Origin: JBNARI01 sp049718765
Lineage (GTDB): Bacteria; Bacillota; Sulfobacillia; DUMF01
Direction of reading: 5' to 3'
Assembly: GCA_049718765.1 (NCBI GenBank)
Contig: JBNARI010000021.1
Location: 1 to 34,738, forward strand
DNA: 34,738 bases
The notes below the pieces were generated by a model. It was not told where the DNA came from. It worked only from the letters and a program-made list of their open reading frames with translations, and made no database searches. A program made the position numbers and the translations under genes. Positions 8,509 to 16,724 of this stretch are shown in pieces; position 1 is the first letter of the stretch, and every line of letters starts with the position of its first letter.

Positions 8509-9129
8509 TCAGATTTTCTTGTGGTAAACAAGGTCTGTAATAGTCTCATTCCCCCAGCGCTCGTACCTAATTCCAACCAGCATGTAGTTCTGCTTTATCC
8601 TGAACCTGAGCGAGGCCAGGTTTGGTACCGGGCTAACCACTGTCTCTGCCATGACGTCGCAAACCCCACGAGCTCGCATGTCCGCAAACAAGGCCTCGTA
8701 TAGCTTACTGCCAATGCCCATGCCGGTCATTGGGGCCAGCACTGCTGTCTTTTCAATGAGCACGAAGTCACATTTGCTTAAGTGCCCAAATCCTGGCTTC
8801 CAGTAGACTTCGGACAGCCAAAAAGGGTTCTCCTCCAGCCAGCGCTCCCTGGAGAAGGCCTGAAGGAAGCCAATCACTTCTCCCATGGCCTCCGCCACGT
8901 AGAAGTAATCGATCCACTTGAACCTGTGCTTCAAGTGTTGGAGGAATGCCTGCTTGTTTACGGCGTAGTTGCCCATCAAGAAGCCAGTTTCTGGGTCCTT
9001 TTGGTTATTGCCCACGCTTGCTGCTACTCGCACTACGCCTTCGAGGTCTTCTGGCAGGGCCTTCCTGACTTTGAGGTGGGAAAGCTTGAATTGGGGTTCA
9101 AGCTGCACCAAAGGGACAGTATGGGACAT
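8509..9129 (-). CDS. GNAT family N-acetyltransferase
   Basis: A 206-aa acetyltransferase. The acetyl-CoA binding loop is GMGIGSKLYE at about 136-145, preceded by the beta strand FVLIEKTAVL and followed by a conserved C-terminal FRIKQNYMLVG block. The acceptor substrate is unknown. The ATG has a strong GGAGGG site 9 bases upstream, but that site can be paired in the leader RNA (see the regulatory entry at 9133-9214), so expression may be controlled at translation. The gene lies between spoIIP upstream and comEA-like downstream, with a 181-base gap after spoIIP. Confidence 0.85.
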   Translation of the reverse strand: MSHTVPLVQLEPQFKLSHLKVRKALPEDLEGVVRVAASVGNNQKDPETGFLMGNYAVNKQAFLQHLKHRFKWIDYFYVAEAMGEVIGFLQAFSRERWLEENPFWLSEVYWKPGFGHLSKCDFVLIEKTAVLAPMTGMGIGSKLYEALFADMRARGVCDVMAETVVSPVPNLASLRFRIKQNYMLVGIRYERWGNETITDLVYHKKI

Positions 9130-9132
9130 TGC

Positions 9133-9214
9133 GTTAACCCTCCTTCAACGCTTACGAGGTTAGCTGTCGGGTTCGGGCAGAAGGAGTTAACCCTACTCGT
9201 CTGTAAGCGACGAG
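9133..9214 (-). promoter_or_regulatory. Candidate structured leader sequestering the GNAT ribosome site
   Basis: Read on the minus strand: hairpin A is CTCGTC/GACGAG (9214-9209 with 9201-9196) with loop GCTTACA. Next, GTTAACTCCTTC (near 9191-9180) can pair with GAAGGAG-GG-TTAAC (9146-9133), which contains the ribosome site of the GNAT gene; this gives 12 pairs with a 2-base bulge. The loop of that second stem carries GTAAGCG (9155-9149), complementary to the loop of hairpin A. The nested complementarity suggests a pseudoknotted translational switch. It matches no riboswitch class I recognise; folding was done by eye. Confidence 0.45.
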
Positions 9215-9310
9215 ATTCACCCCTTTGAACTTGGTTCCCCCGCTTCCCCTTCTCGGGGAATTCAGCGTTCTGTTTTCACTTTTCCAGACGAACCAAATGC
9301 CCTGTTTGTT

Positions 9311-10381
9311 TCATTTTACCAGAAGATAGCTAACCTCGGCAATTGCGCGCGCCGTAGCCAACTCCTCTTCGAGGGTGTTGTCCACTCCACCCACTTCTAA
9401 CAGCAGGCAACCTGGGGAATAATGCTGGTTGAAGCGCCCGGGCTTTGGGTAGACGCCCAAGGATATGCCGGGATATCGTTGCTCCAGGAGATCCAGGAAC
9501 TGCTGGGCGAGGCGCAAGTTCTCCTTCCAGCGCGGATTGTCAGTGCCCAATACCACCATCACCCTGGCCATGGTTTTGCCCTGCACTTCAACGGAAGTGT
9601 GGCTCCTGGGTTGCGAGTCCCTGTGTACGTCCAGGATCAGCTTCACTTGAGGGTATTCCTTTACGATCTTTCTCACAGTATATTCAGAGCGTGCGTATGC
9701 CACCAGCTTACCGTCAGAGTCATGGACCTCAGGTGAATGGACCGAGGCCACGCCGTAGCGCCTTTGCAGCTCTTTCGCAATTTCCCTGCCCACGCGCATC
9801 ACCGTGATAGACATGTCGTTTGAATAGGCATCCTCGGGGTCGCCACTTGATGGTTTTGCCTCTGGCAAAAACGATTCCTTGGCGTGGCTGTGATAAATTG
9901 CCACCAAGGGCACCGACGACACTGGCTTCACGTAGGTTTGCCCATCCACGCCCAGAGAGAACAGGACGTCAGGAGAAGACGCTTGACCAGCCAGGCCAAC
10001 GCTCAGGGGTGCGTACATGTCCAGCTTGGGCGATTTGCCTGGCACAACTGAGAACAACAGTTCCACCGGGTCCAAGCTACCCACACCCACGAGCATCCGC
10101 AACAGCCACTGACCGGATAGGGCTTCGTCAGGTTCGCTTTCCTCCATTCCAATCATGGGAATGGTTTGCCTCAAGCACGACTTCCCAAGGTCCGGGATAA
10201 CCCTTGCGAGCACAGCAGCTCCGCGCCCATTCCCTGGCTTGGCTGCTTCCCGTTGAAGGGCAAACGCAGGTATAGCTCTTTCTTCTCCCAGACCCACCAA
10301 AAGGGCCACTATCACCGTAACCACTGCAGCGTATGCCCCGAACGTGGCTGCAGCTTCCCTGCGGAACCGCCATCGGTTCAA
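9311..10381 (-). CDS. spoIIP: Stage II sporulation protein P (SpoIIP)
   Basis: A 356-aa sporulation peptidoglycan hydrolase. SpoIIP is the amidase/endopeptidase that works with SpoIID and SpoIIM during engulfment. It has an N-terminal membrane anchor (about 14-31), a variable linker, then the catalytic domain. Visible active-site blocks are IYHSHAKESF at 162-171 (zinc and catalytic His/Glu) and LDVHRDSQPR at 250-259, followed by VMVVLGTDNPRWKENL and the C-terminal LLLEVGGVDNT. The first codon appears to be TTG at 10381, with a GGGAG site about 12 bases upstream, so the start is less certain than the identity. In related genomes it often follows gpr; here it lies next to the holin-like gene and lepA. 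Confidence 0.93.
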   Translation of the reverse strand: MNRWRFRREAAATFGAYAAVVTVIVALLVGLGEERAIPAFALQREAAKPGNGRGAAVLARVIPDLGKSCLRQTIPMIGMEESEPDEALSGQWLLRMLVGVGSLDPVELLFSVVPGKSPKLDMYAPLSVGLAGQASSPDVLFSLGVDGQTYVKPVSSVPLVAIYHSHAKESFLPEAKPSSGDPEDAYSNDMSITVMRVGREIAKELQRRYGVASVHSPEVHDSDGKLVAYARSEYTVRKIVKEYPQVKLILDVHRDSQPRSHTSVEVQGKTMARVMVVLGTDNPRWKENLRLAQQFLDLLEQRYPGISLGVYPKPGRFNQHYSPGCLLLEVGGVDNTLEEELATARAIAEVSYLLVK

Positions 10382-10447
10382 AACGTATGCACTCCCGCCC
10401 TTTCTAGATGTCTATGACGGAAGTGCAACTGGAATTCGACTGGTATC

Positions 10448-10780
10448 TCACCGCAATTCGGTCGGCACAAACATATCTATTACCCCTATCACCAGGGAGG
10501 CTATGAGGGCCCCCCAAATGGAAACCTTCATAGTGGGGACGAGGAACTGAGTGAGGTAAATCACCACAGCTGCAGAAAGAAACCCAACAACTCCCCGCGC
10601 TTGAGGGGACACCTTCTTTCCAAGCACGCTCTCTACAACGAAGCCAATCACTGCAATGACAATTGCCGCAAGCAGGGCGTTCCAAAAACCCAATAGTCTG
10701 AAACCTGGCACGATCCACTGCACCACCAGTAGCACCACCGCAGACACGATCAGCCTTACCAGAAAGCCCACCATTGGCAA
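10448..10780 (-). CDS. Phage holin family 4 (DUF/PF04020-like) small membrane protein
   Basis: A 110-aa protein made almost entirely of four hydrophobic helices (about 3-21, 28-48, 60-80 and 86-105), with the FLVPTMKVSIWGALIAS block typical of the four-TM superfamily IV holin group (PF04020). Chromosomal members are common in Firmicutes near lepA and sporulation genes and are not signs of a prophage; their function is not established. A GGAGGTGG ribosome site lies 3 to 11 bases before two possible starts, a TTG at 10780 and an ATG at 10774; the TTG has the better spacing. It is transcribed away from lepA and toward spoIIP. Confidence 0.85.
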   Translation of the reverse strand: MPMVGFLVRLIVSAVVLLVVQWIVPGFRLLGFWNALLAAIVIAVIGFVVESVLGKKVSPQARGVVGFLSAAVVIYLTQFLVPTMKVSIWGALIASLVIGVIDMFVPTELR

Positions 10781-10841
10781 AGTCCACCTCCGTCCTTTTC
10801 TAGGCTTATGTTCTCCTGGCTACATGGTGCTTATTCTCCAG

Positions 10842-10871
10842 CTGCAACCCTGCTGCTGAGGGTGCTATAAT
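10842..10871 (+). promoter_or_regulatory. Extended -10 promoter of the lepA operon
   Basis: TATAAT at 10866-10871 is preceded by TGC, giving an extended -10 element. The -35 candidate CTGCAA (10842-10847) is poor, at 18-base spacing. The lepA start is 28 bases downstream of the -10. Confidence 0.7.
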
Positions 10872-10898
10872 TTAAGGGCATCAGGGAGGGTTGCTCGT

Positions 10899-12710
10899 TT
10901 GGCTGCAGATAACATCCGCAACTTCTGCATAATTGCCCACATTGACCACGGCAAGTCCACCCTGGCAGACCGGATATTGGAGCTCACCGGCACCATTCCA
11001 CCCAGGGAAATGCAGGAGCAAGTGCTGGATCAAATGGAGCTAGAGCGGGAGCGGGGCATCACCATTAAAGGTAAGGCGGTTAGGATTGGGTACAGGGCTC
11101 GGGACGGCCGGGATTACGTGCTCAACCTTATTGACACCCCCGGGCACGTTGACTTCAGCTACGAAGTGTCCAGGGCACTTGCTGCTTGTGAAGGCGCCCT
11201 GCTGGTCATAGACGCTTCCCAGGGAATCGAAGCTCAGACCTTGGCCAACCTTTACCTGGCCCTGGAGCACAATCTGGTAATAATCCCAGTGATCAACAAG
11301 ATCGACTTGCCAAACGCCGACCCTGAGCGGGTCAAGAGAGAAATTGCGGAAATTGGTCTTGACCCACAGGAAGCCATTCTGGCATCAGCCAAGTGCGGTA
11401 CCGGGGTAGATCAGATTTTGGAAGCTATTGTCAATCGGATTCCCCCTCCCAAGGGAGACAGCCAGGCACCCCTGCGGGCGCTGATTTTCGATTCCCACTA
11501 CGACAGCTACAAAGGGGTCATTGCGTACGTGAGGATGGTAGACGGGTGGGTCAAACCTGGCACACGCATCGTAATGATGTCCTCGGGCAAGACCTTTGAA
11601 GTGTCAGAGGTAGGAGTGTTCAAGCCCAGGCTTACCCTTGTGGATAAGCTCAGCGCTGGCGAAGTAGGGTTCGTGGCAGCAGGCATAAAGTCCGCCCAGG
11701 ATTGCCGTGTTGGCGACACCATATCGGAAGCATCAAGACCGGCCAAGGAGCCCCTGCCGGGCTATCGCAAGATGAAACCCATGGTGTTCGCTGGACTCTA
11801 CCCTTCTGAGAGCTCCGATTACGAGGCCCTGCGGGATGCCCTTGAAAAGCTACAGCTGAACGATGCAGCCTTGCATTTTGAGCCCGAGAACTCCCAAGCG
11901 CTGGGGCTTGGCTTCAGGTGCGGATTCCTGGGCCTGTTGCATATGGAGATAGTGCAGGAAAGGCTGGAACGTGAGTTCAACGTTGATATAGTCACCACTG
12001 CGCCCAACGTGGTGTACAGAGCGGTACTCCAACGGGGCGACGTGGTTGAAGTGGACAACCCAGCCAAGATGCCCCCAGAGGCAGAAATTGACCACATAGA
12101 GGAACCCTACGTTAAAGCCACCATACTGACGCCTTCGGAGTACGTGGGAGCGCTAATGGAATTGGCCCAACAGCGGCGGGGTTCTTTCATCAACATGGAG
12201 TACGTGTCTGAAAAGCGCGTCATCCTCACGTATGAGTTACCTCTTGCGGAAATCATGTACGACTTTTTCGACGAACTCAAATCGAGAAGCCGTGGCTTTG
12301 CCTCTTTAGATTACGAGCTTACCGGGTACAGGGCAAGCGACTTAGTGAAGCTCGACGTTTGGGTTGCAGGGGAGCCAGTGGACGCGCTATCCTGCATCGT
12401 ACATAGGGAAACTGCATATCCCAGGGGCCGTCAATTGGTTGAAAAGCTCAGGAAACTGATCCCCAGGCATCTGTTTGAGATTCCGGTGCAAGCAGCAATT
12501 GGCCACAAGGTGATTGCTCGGGAGACAATTAAGCCGTTGCGCAAGGACGTTCTGGCCAAATGTTATGGCGGAGACGTGACCCGCAAGCGCAAGTTGCTGG
12601 AACGCCAAAAAGAGGGCAAGAAGCGAATGAAGCAGGTAGGGAAGGTCGAAATACCCCAGGAGGCCTTTATGGCGGTGCTCACCACGGAAGGGGACGACAG
12701 GAAAAAGTGA
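10899..12710 (+). CDS. lepA: Elongation factor 4 (LepA)
   Basis: A 603-aa translational GTPase of full family length that binds stalled or mistranslocated ribosomes. G1 AHIDHGKST is at 13-21, G2 RGITIK at about 52, G3 DTPGH at 79-83 and G4 NKIDLP at about 133. The C-terminal LepA-specific domain is present, including LAKCYGGDVTRKRKLLERQKEGKKRMK. It starts at a TTG with GGGAGGG 8 bases upstream, behind an extended -10 promoter. It heads the lepA-hemW-mpg operon; lepA-hemW adjacency is common in Firmicutes. The end overlaps hemW by 4 bases. Confidence 0.97.
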   Translation: MAADNIRNFCIIAHIDHGKSTLADRILELTGTIPPREMQEQVLDQMELERERGITIKGKAVRIGYRARDGRDYVLNLIDTPGHVDFSYEVSRALAACEGALLVIDASQGIEAQTLANLYLALEHNLVIIPVINKIDLPNADPERVKREIAEIGLDPQEAILASAKCGTGVDQILEAIVNRIPPPKGDSQAPLRALIFDSHYDSYKGVIAYVRMVDGWVKPGTRIVMMSSGKTFEVSEVGVFKPRLTLVDKLSAGEVGFVAAGIKSAQDCRVGDTISEASRPAKEPLPGYRKMKPMVFAGLYPSESSDYEALRDALEKLQLNDAALHFEPENSQALGLGFRCGFLGLLHMEIVQERLEREFNVDIVTTAPNVVYRAVLQRGDVVEVDNPAKMPPEAEIDHIEEPYVKATILTPSEYVGALMELAQQRRGSFINMEYVSEKRVILTYELPLAEIMYDFFDELKSRSRGFASLDYELTGYRASDLVKLDVWVAGEPVDALSCIVHRETAYPRGRQLVEKLRKLIPRHLFEIPVQAAIGHKVIARETIKPLRKDVLAKCYGGDVTRKRKLLERQKEGKKRMKQVGKVEIPQEAFMAVLTTEGDDRKK

Positions 12711-13855
12711 ACACTTACGGAGTGTACGTCCATATCCCGTTTTGCCTCCAGAAATGCAATTACTGCTCCTTTGTGTCCTATCCCATAGGTTCCGTAGGAA
12801 AGCAATTGGTGTCCAGGTACGTGAGGGACCTGGAAAAGGAACGCTACCTCCTCGAAGAGGAGCTGGCGCTGGGTTTCGCCAGTTCAACCCCCACGTCCCT
12901 GTACTTCGGCGGCGGCACACCAACATGCATGCCCCGGCTTGAGCTGCTGTCCATGGTTGAGCACATCACGGGAGCCTGTGGTTTGAGGGACCCAAACCTG
13001 CACGCTGAAATCACGGTTGAAGCCAACCCTGGTACAGTTGACTTGTCCCTGCTATCAGCTCTCAAGGAACTAGGAGTGAACAGGATCAGTCTGGGGATTC
13101 AGTCCTTCTGCGACGATCTCCTGCGTTTCCTGGGACGGGTGCACACAGTTCAAGAAGCCCTCCAAACTGTGGAATCTGCTCGGACGGCTGGTTTCTCAAA
13201 CCTCAGCATTGACTTAATCTTTGGCATCCCAGGTCAAACGCTGGAGCAGTGGGAGGACACGCTGCGCATGGCGGTATCCTTGAGTCCGGAACACATTTCA
13301 GCGTACGAGCTTTCTGCAGAAGAAGGCACCCCTCTTCACGGCATGTTGGTGGAAGGAGATCTGAACTGGCCCCAGGAAGAAACGGTGGTAGAACTGTGGC
13401 AGGTCACCGAGGAGTTCCTGTGTAGCCAGGGCTACCAACATTATGAGGTGTCCAACTACGCCCTTCCGGGGTACCAGTGCAAGCACAACATGAACTACTG
13501 GCAGTGTGGCAACTACCTTGGGCTGGGCGCAGGCGCCCACTCCCACCTCAACGGCGTGAGGTGGTGGAACACTGGCGACCTGTTGGAGTATTGCACCAGA
13601 GTTGAGGAGGGAAGGTCCCCACTTGCTGGTATGGAACACCTGTCTCCCACAGAACAGACCACCGAAAAGCTCATGCTTGGGCTCAGGACTTCTGAGGGGA
13701 TCGATGTCTCGGGTATGCCCGTGACGCTCGATTGGTGGCAAACAGCCCACGACCTGGCAAGCCAAGGCTTGCTAGTAATCCAAGGTACCAGGATAAAGCC
13801 CACGTCCAAGGGTATGCTCATGAACAGCTATTTGGCGCGGGTGTTGACAGAGTGA
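12707..13855 (+). CDS. hemW: Heme chaperone HemW (radical SAM, coproporphyrinogen oxidase-like)
   Basis: A 382-aa radical SAM protein. The cluster motif CxxxCxxC is Cys13, Cys17, Cys20 in PFCLQKCNYCSF, followed by FGGGTPT, GIPGQTLEQW and YEVSNYALPGYQCKHNMNYW, blocks specific to the HemN/HemW family. It lacks the N-terminal extension of true HemN, which fits HemW, a heme-binding chaperone and not the oxygen-independent coproporphyrinogen oxidase. I set the start at GTG 12707, which overlaps the lepA stop as GTGA. A longer in-frame reading inside lepA is not protein-like for this family. Confidence 0.93.
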   Translation: MNTYGVYVHIPFCLQKCNYCSFVSYPIGSVGKQLVSRYVRDLEKERYLLEEELALGFASSTPTSLYFGGGTPTCMPRLELLSMVEHITGACGLRDPNLHAEITVEANPGTVDLSLLSALKELGVNRISLGIQSFCDDLLRFLGRVHTVQEALQTVESARTAGFSNLSIDLIFGIPGQTLEQWEDTLRMAVSLSPEHISAYELSAEEGTPLHGMLVEGDLNWPQEETVVELWQVTEEFLCSQGYQHYEVSNYALPGYQCKHNMNYWQCGNYLGLGAGAHSHLNGVRWWNTGDLLEYCTRVEEGRSPLAGMEHLSPTEQTTEKLMLGLRTSEGIDVSGMPVTLDWWQTAHDLASQGLLVIQGTRIKPTSKGMLMNSYLARVLTE

Positions 13856-14505
13856 TACCGCTTCCCAGAGAGTTCTATTTAGTGGATGCCCTTACCCTTG
13901 CCAAGAGACTATTAGGCAAGGTTCTAGTGCACAGGACTGCCGAGGGGGAAACGGCAGGCATCATAGTGGAAACAGAAGCCTACATGGGCCCTGAAGACAG
14001 GGCCGCTCACACTTGGAAAGGAAGACGCACCCCGAGGACCCAAGTGTGGTATGGGCCAGGGGGTTACGCGTATGTCTACTTCGTTTACGGGATGCATTGC
14101 TGCTTCAACGTGGTGGCCAACTATCCAGACATACCCCATGCAGTGCTAGTCAGGGCACTGGACCCCATCGTGGGGCTAGATCTCATGGCGCGCCGGCTTG
14201 GAGTAACCCCTCACAGGCGCATGTGCTCCGGGCCAGCTAGGCTGTGCAAAGCCATGGGAATAGGCCTTTCCCACAACGGCGTGGACCTGTGCGGCAGCAA
14301 GTTGTTCATCGCAGAACTGGGTGCGCCCACCGTGGGGCCAGAAGCGATAGCGGCTGCGCCCCGCGTTGGCATAGACTACGCTGGAGAGGCAAGGGAATAC
14401 CTATGGCGCTTTTTCCTCGCGGACAACCCGTGCGTCACAAGGCCCCCTCGCTCCACAAGCGCTCCAGGTCGTAGTAGGCACGTTCTTCCGGAAGCATCAC
14501 GTTGA
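13852..14505 (+). CDS. 3-methyladenine DNA glycosylase (AAG/MPG family)
   Basis: A 217-aa base-excision repair glycosylase that removes alkylated purines. The family core is clear: IIVETEAYMGPEDRAAH with the catalytic Glu42, WYGPGGYAYVYFVYGMHCCFNVV, and AVLVRALDPI. The start is GTG 13852, sharing GTGA with the hemW stop. The usual end of the family is near RFFLADNPCVTR; here about 22 more residues follow, rich in Arg, Ser and Pro, and this tail lies over the last 71 bases of the convergent rsfS gene. The tail may be a stop-codon loss rather than a functional extension. Confidence 0.92.
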   Translation: MIPLPREFYLVDALTLAKRLLGKVLVHRTAEGETAGIIVETEAYMGPEDRAAHTWKGRRTPRTQVWYGPGGYAYVYFVYGMHCCFNVVANYPDIPHAVLVRALDPIVGLDLMARRLGVTPHRRMCSGPARLCKAMGIGLSHNGVDLCGSKLFIAELGAPTVGPEAIAAAPRVGIDYAGEAREYLWRFFLADNPCVTRPPRSTSAPGRSRHVLPEASR

Positions 14506-14758
14506 CTATTACCGAACCCAAGTCCATGAGTATCCAGCGGCTCAGTTCGTATCCTTCCACGTGGTGGAGAACGCCATCAGGAAGGTTATCCATGATCTCG
14601 TCAGCAATTGCCTTGGCATGCTTGGGATTAGAGGCGCTAACGATGACGAAGAAATCTGTAATTGTGGTTATGTCGCGAACGTCCAGAACTACGACGTCTT
14701 CTCCCTTTTTATCCACTGCAATCCTGGAGACGAGGGATGCCACTTCCTGGGAATCCAA
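14435..14758 (-). CDS. rsfS: Ribosomal silencing factor RsfS
   Basis: A 107-aa DUF143/Iojap protein that binds L14 and blocks 30S-50S joining when cells starve. Family blocks are DKKGEDVVVLDV at about 15-26, ITDFFVIVSASNPKHAKAIAD, and YELSRWILMDLGSVIVNVMLPEERAYYDLERLW. I place the start at the TTG at 14758, which begins the family-typical DSQEVASL sequence, 4 bases after the LCP stop codon and with GGGGGG upstream; a TTG at 14797 would add 13 atypical residues inside the LCP gene. Last gene of the long minus-strand operon, tail-to-tail with mpg and overlapping it. Confidence 0.93.
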   Translation of the reverse strand: MDSQEVASLVSRIAVDKKGEDVVVLDVRDITTITDFFVIVSASNPKHAKAIADEIMDNLPDGVLHHVEGYELSRWILMDLGSVIVNVMLPEERAYYDLERLWSEGAL

Positions 14759-14762
14759 CTGA

Positions 14763-16061
14763 TTACCGACCCCCCGGTCCACTAGACTGACCAGCAAAGT
14801 CCTTACCCAGCACCACCGTCACGTCCACGTTTAGGCTTGAGTCAACCCTCCGCTTGGTCCTCAAATCAGCGCACAGGTAACGCATTGACCTTTCCACCGC
14901 GCGGAGGGGCTCGTCGGAGCTGCAGTGCTGCACCAGGACAGTCTGCTCCTGCGGGGACTTGGGCTGGTCTTCGCTTGGAGCAGCAACAACAGTATACCCT
15001 TGGTCCCGCAAGGTTTGCGAAATCTTAGATACCAGCTCTGCCCTGCCCAAACTGTCCACCACAGCTACCCTGTACTTGATGTTTGCATCGTGGTTAATGC
15101 CCCGCAACACCTTATCCACTACCTTACGAGCAGAGCTTTGGTTGACTACCCAATAGGAAATGCTTGTCCCGTTTGCGTCTGAAAGTGTGGCAGGTTCTCC
15201 AGGCAAGGTGGCCATTTCAATGCTATAATCGCCTGCCTGCCGTGCAATGTTCAAGAACCACAGCATGTCCGAGGGACCCATGTTGGTGTCCACGTACTTC
15301 ACAAGCTCCCTCTGGAGCTGCGGGAGCTTACTCAACGTGTCCATTTGAAGGGCTCGCGCTGCCAATGCCTGCAGGAACTTTTGCTGCATTGCGATCCTGT
15401 CGATGTCCCCGTTGGGGTACTGCCGGTAGCGCACCACCTGAAGCGCTTTCTCCCCATTGAGCAGCTGCTTGCCGGGTTTGATATGGATGTACAAGTTTTG
15501 ATAGGGGTCCTCATAGTCCATCTGGTGAGGGATGGTCATCTCCACGCCGCCCAAGGCGTCCACTATGGCCTTGAATCCCTGGAAGTCCACCCTCACATAG
15601 AAGTTAATGTCAACTCCCAGCAGTTGTTCCACTGTCTTGATGGCCAAGGCTGGCCCACCGTAGGCGTTGGCGTGAGCTATTTTCTCAAAACCAGACCGCC
15701 CTTGGATGGCTACCCTGGTGTCCCTAGGAACCGACAACAGCCCTATCCTTTTTTGCTGCGGGTCGACAGACGCGACTATCATGGTGTCGCTCCTGGTCCG
15801 CCCGTTCCTGGGATCCTTGATAGGGTGGCCATTGCCGTCCACTCCGCTGTCAATTCCCAGCACCAGCACAGTCACTGGCAGTCCCTCCACCCTTTCCAAG
15901 GGCTGGGCGGTTTCCGAACTTTGAAAGCCCTTCAGCCAAAAGTAGCCAGTGAACGCGGCCATGCTCAGGGCAGCCACGACCAAACAGCTCACTACAAGCA
16001 CCACAGTGCCTCTTCGTTGTTTCGGGTTAGGGTTACCCAACTCGTCCACTGTCCTTTCCAT
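14763..16061 (-). CDS. LytR-CpsA-Psr (LCP) family protein with LytR_C domain
   Basis: A protein of about 432 aa that likely transfers glycopolymers from lipid carriers to peptidoglycan. It has a single N-terminal membrane anchor (about 18-42), then the LCP domain: VLVLGIDSG, RSDTMIVASVDP, GLLSVPRDTRV, HANAYGGPALAIKTVEQLLGV and, later, QVVRYRQYPNGDIDRIAMQQKF. The C-terminal 100 residues (IKYRVAVVDSLGRAELVSKI onward) fit the LytR_C domain. Start: ATG 16061, or a TTG at 16073 preceded by GGAACAAGG; both overlap the end of yqeK (by 29 or 41 bases). LCP genes next to yqeK and rsfS are common in Clostridia. Confidence 0.92.
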   Translation of the reverse strand: MERTVDELGNPNPKQRRGTVVLVVSCLVVAALSMAAFTGYFWLKGFQSSETAQPLERVEGLPVTVLVLGIDSGVDGNGHPIKDPRNGRTRSDTMIVASVDPQQKRIGLLSVPRDTRVAIQGRSGFEKIAHANAYGGPALAIKTVEQLLGVDINFYVRVDFQGFKAIVDALGGVEMTIPHQMDYEDPYQNLYIHIKPGKQLLNGEKALQVVRYRQYPNGDIDRIAMQQKFLQALAARALQMDTLSKLPQLQRELVKYVDTNMGPSDMLWFLNIARQAGDYSIEMATLPGEPATLSDANGTSISYWVVNQSSARKVVDKVLRGINHDANIKYRVAVVDSLGRAELVSKISQTLRDQGYTVVAAPSEDQPKSPQEQTVLVQHCSSDEPLRAVERSMRYLCADLRTKRRVDSSLNVDVTVVLGKDFAGQSSGPGGR

Positions 16062-16620
16062 GAGCGCCCACAACCTTGTTCCAAGCCTCTACGCTATCCG
16101 GGTGAATCACTTTGCCGTTCTCGATCAACCACTGAATGGCCGACCCCAGGCACAACACGAAGGCCCGGTGGATGTCCTCCAGGCACATTTGGCGCACAGT
16201 CTCCACACCACTCCAGTGCCTTCCAGGTTCGGCCTTGTCCGCTATGAACACCACTTTGTCCAACAAGCCAGGGTCTGGACCACCAGTGGTGTGAGCTGCT
16301 ATTGCCCCCAGTACCTCGGGGTCGAGAACGCCAAACTCACGCCTGGCTATTTCCGCACCAACCCGGCCGTGCAGAAGCACAGGTAGTTCCCTTTCAATCC
16401 TGTCAACAATAATACCCATCTCCTGAGCTCTGCTCAATAGTGCACCGTTTTCCAGGCACCGAGCCACATCGTGTAACAACCCGGCCCAGGCTGCTTTGCA
16501 AGGATCTGCTCCACTGCGTTCAGCCAAGGTGACAGCAAACGCGCTTGTGCGCAATGAGTGCTGGTATACTTCCTTGGTAACGAACTGCGCCAGTCGCTCC
16601 GTAGCCTCCTCCAGTTTCAC
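16033..16620 (-). CDS. yqeK: YqeK, symmetrical diadenosine tetraphosphatase (HD domain)
   Basis: A 195-aa HD-superfamily hydrolase of the YqeK family, which splits Ap4A into two ADP. Metal ligands are visible as HSLRTSAFA (first His), LLHDVAR (HD pair), LLHGRVGAEIA and AIAAHTTG, then FIADKAEPGR with the family Asp. The GTG start at 16620 has an excellent GGAGGGA site 5-6 bases upstream. The gene is in the order nadD, RRM protein, yqeK, LCP, rsfS; normally nadD is directly followed by yqeK. It overlaps the LCP gene. Confidence 0.93.
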   Translation of the reverse strand: MKLEEATERLAQFVTKEVYQHSLRTSAFAVTLAERSGADPCKAAWAGLLHDVARCLENGALLSRAQEMGIIVDRIERELPVLLHGRVGAEIARREFGVLDPEVLGAIAAHTTGGPDPGLLDKVVFIADKAEPGRHWSGVETVRQMCLEDIHRAFVLCLGSAIQWLIENGKVIHPDSVEAWNKVVGAHGKDSGRVG

Positions 16621-16645
16621 CCAAATCCCTCCAAGCAACAAAACG

Positions 16646-16665
16646 AGCCCCCTCGCCCTCGGGCT
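16646..16665 (-). terminator. Weak intrinsic terminator after the RRM gene
   Basis: On the minus strand AGCCC (16665-16661) pairs with GGGCT (16650-16646) around a 10-base GC-rich loop, followed by CGTTTTGTT. The stem is short, so it may only attenuate transcription into yqeK, whose ribosome site begins right after it. Confidence 0.35.
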
Positions 16666-16724
16666 AAGGAGGCGCGTGCACTACTGCTTTTTTCCGCAAT
16701 CCGCTGAGCCGAGCCCTCAAAAGA

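Noticed and set aside
10448..10780. Holin-like protein as evidence of a prophage
   Set aside because: Chromosomal four-TM holin-family proteins are common in Firmicutes and no other phage genes are present.
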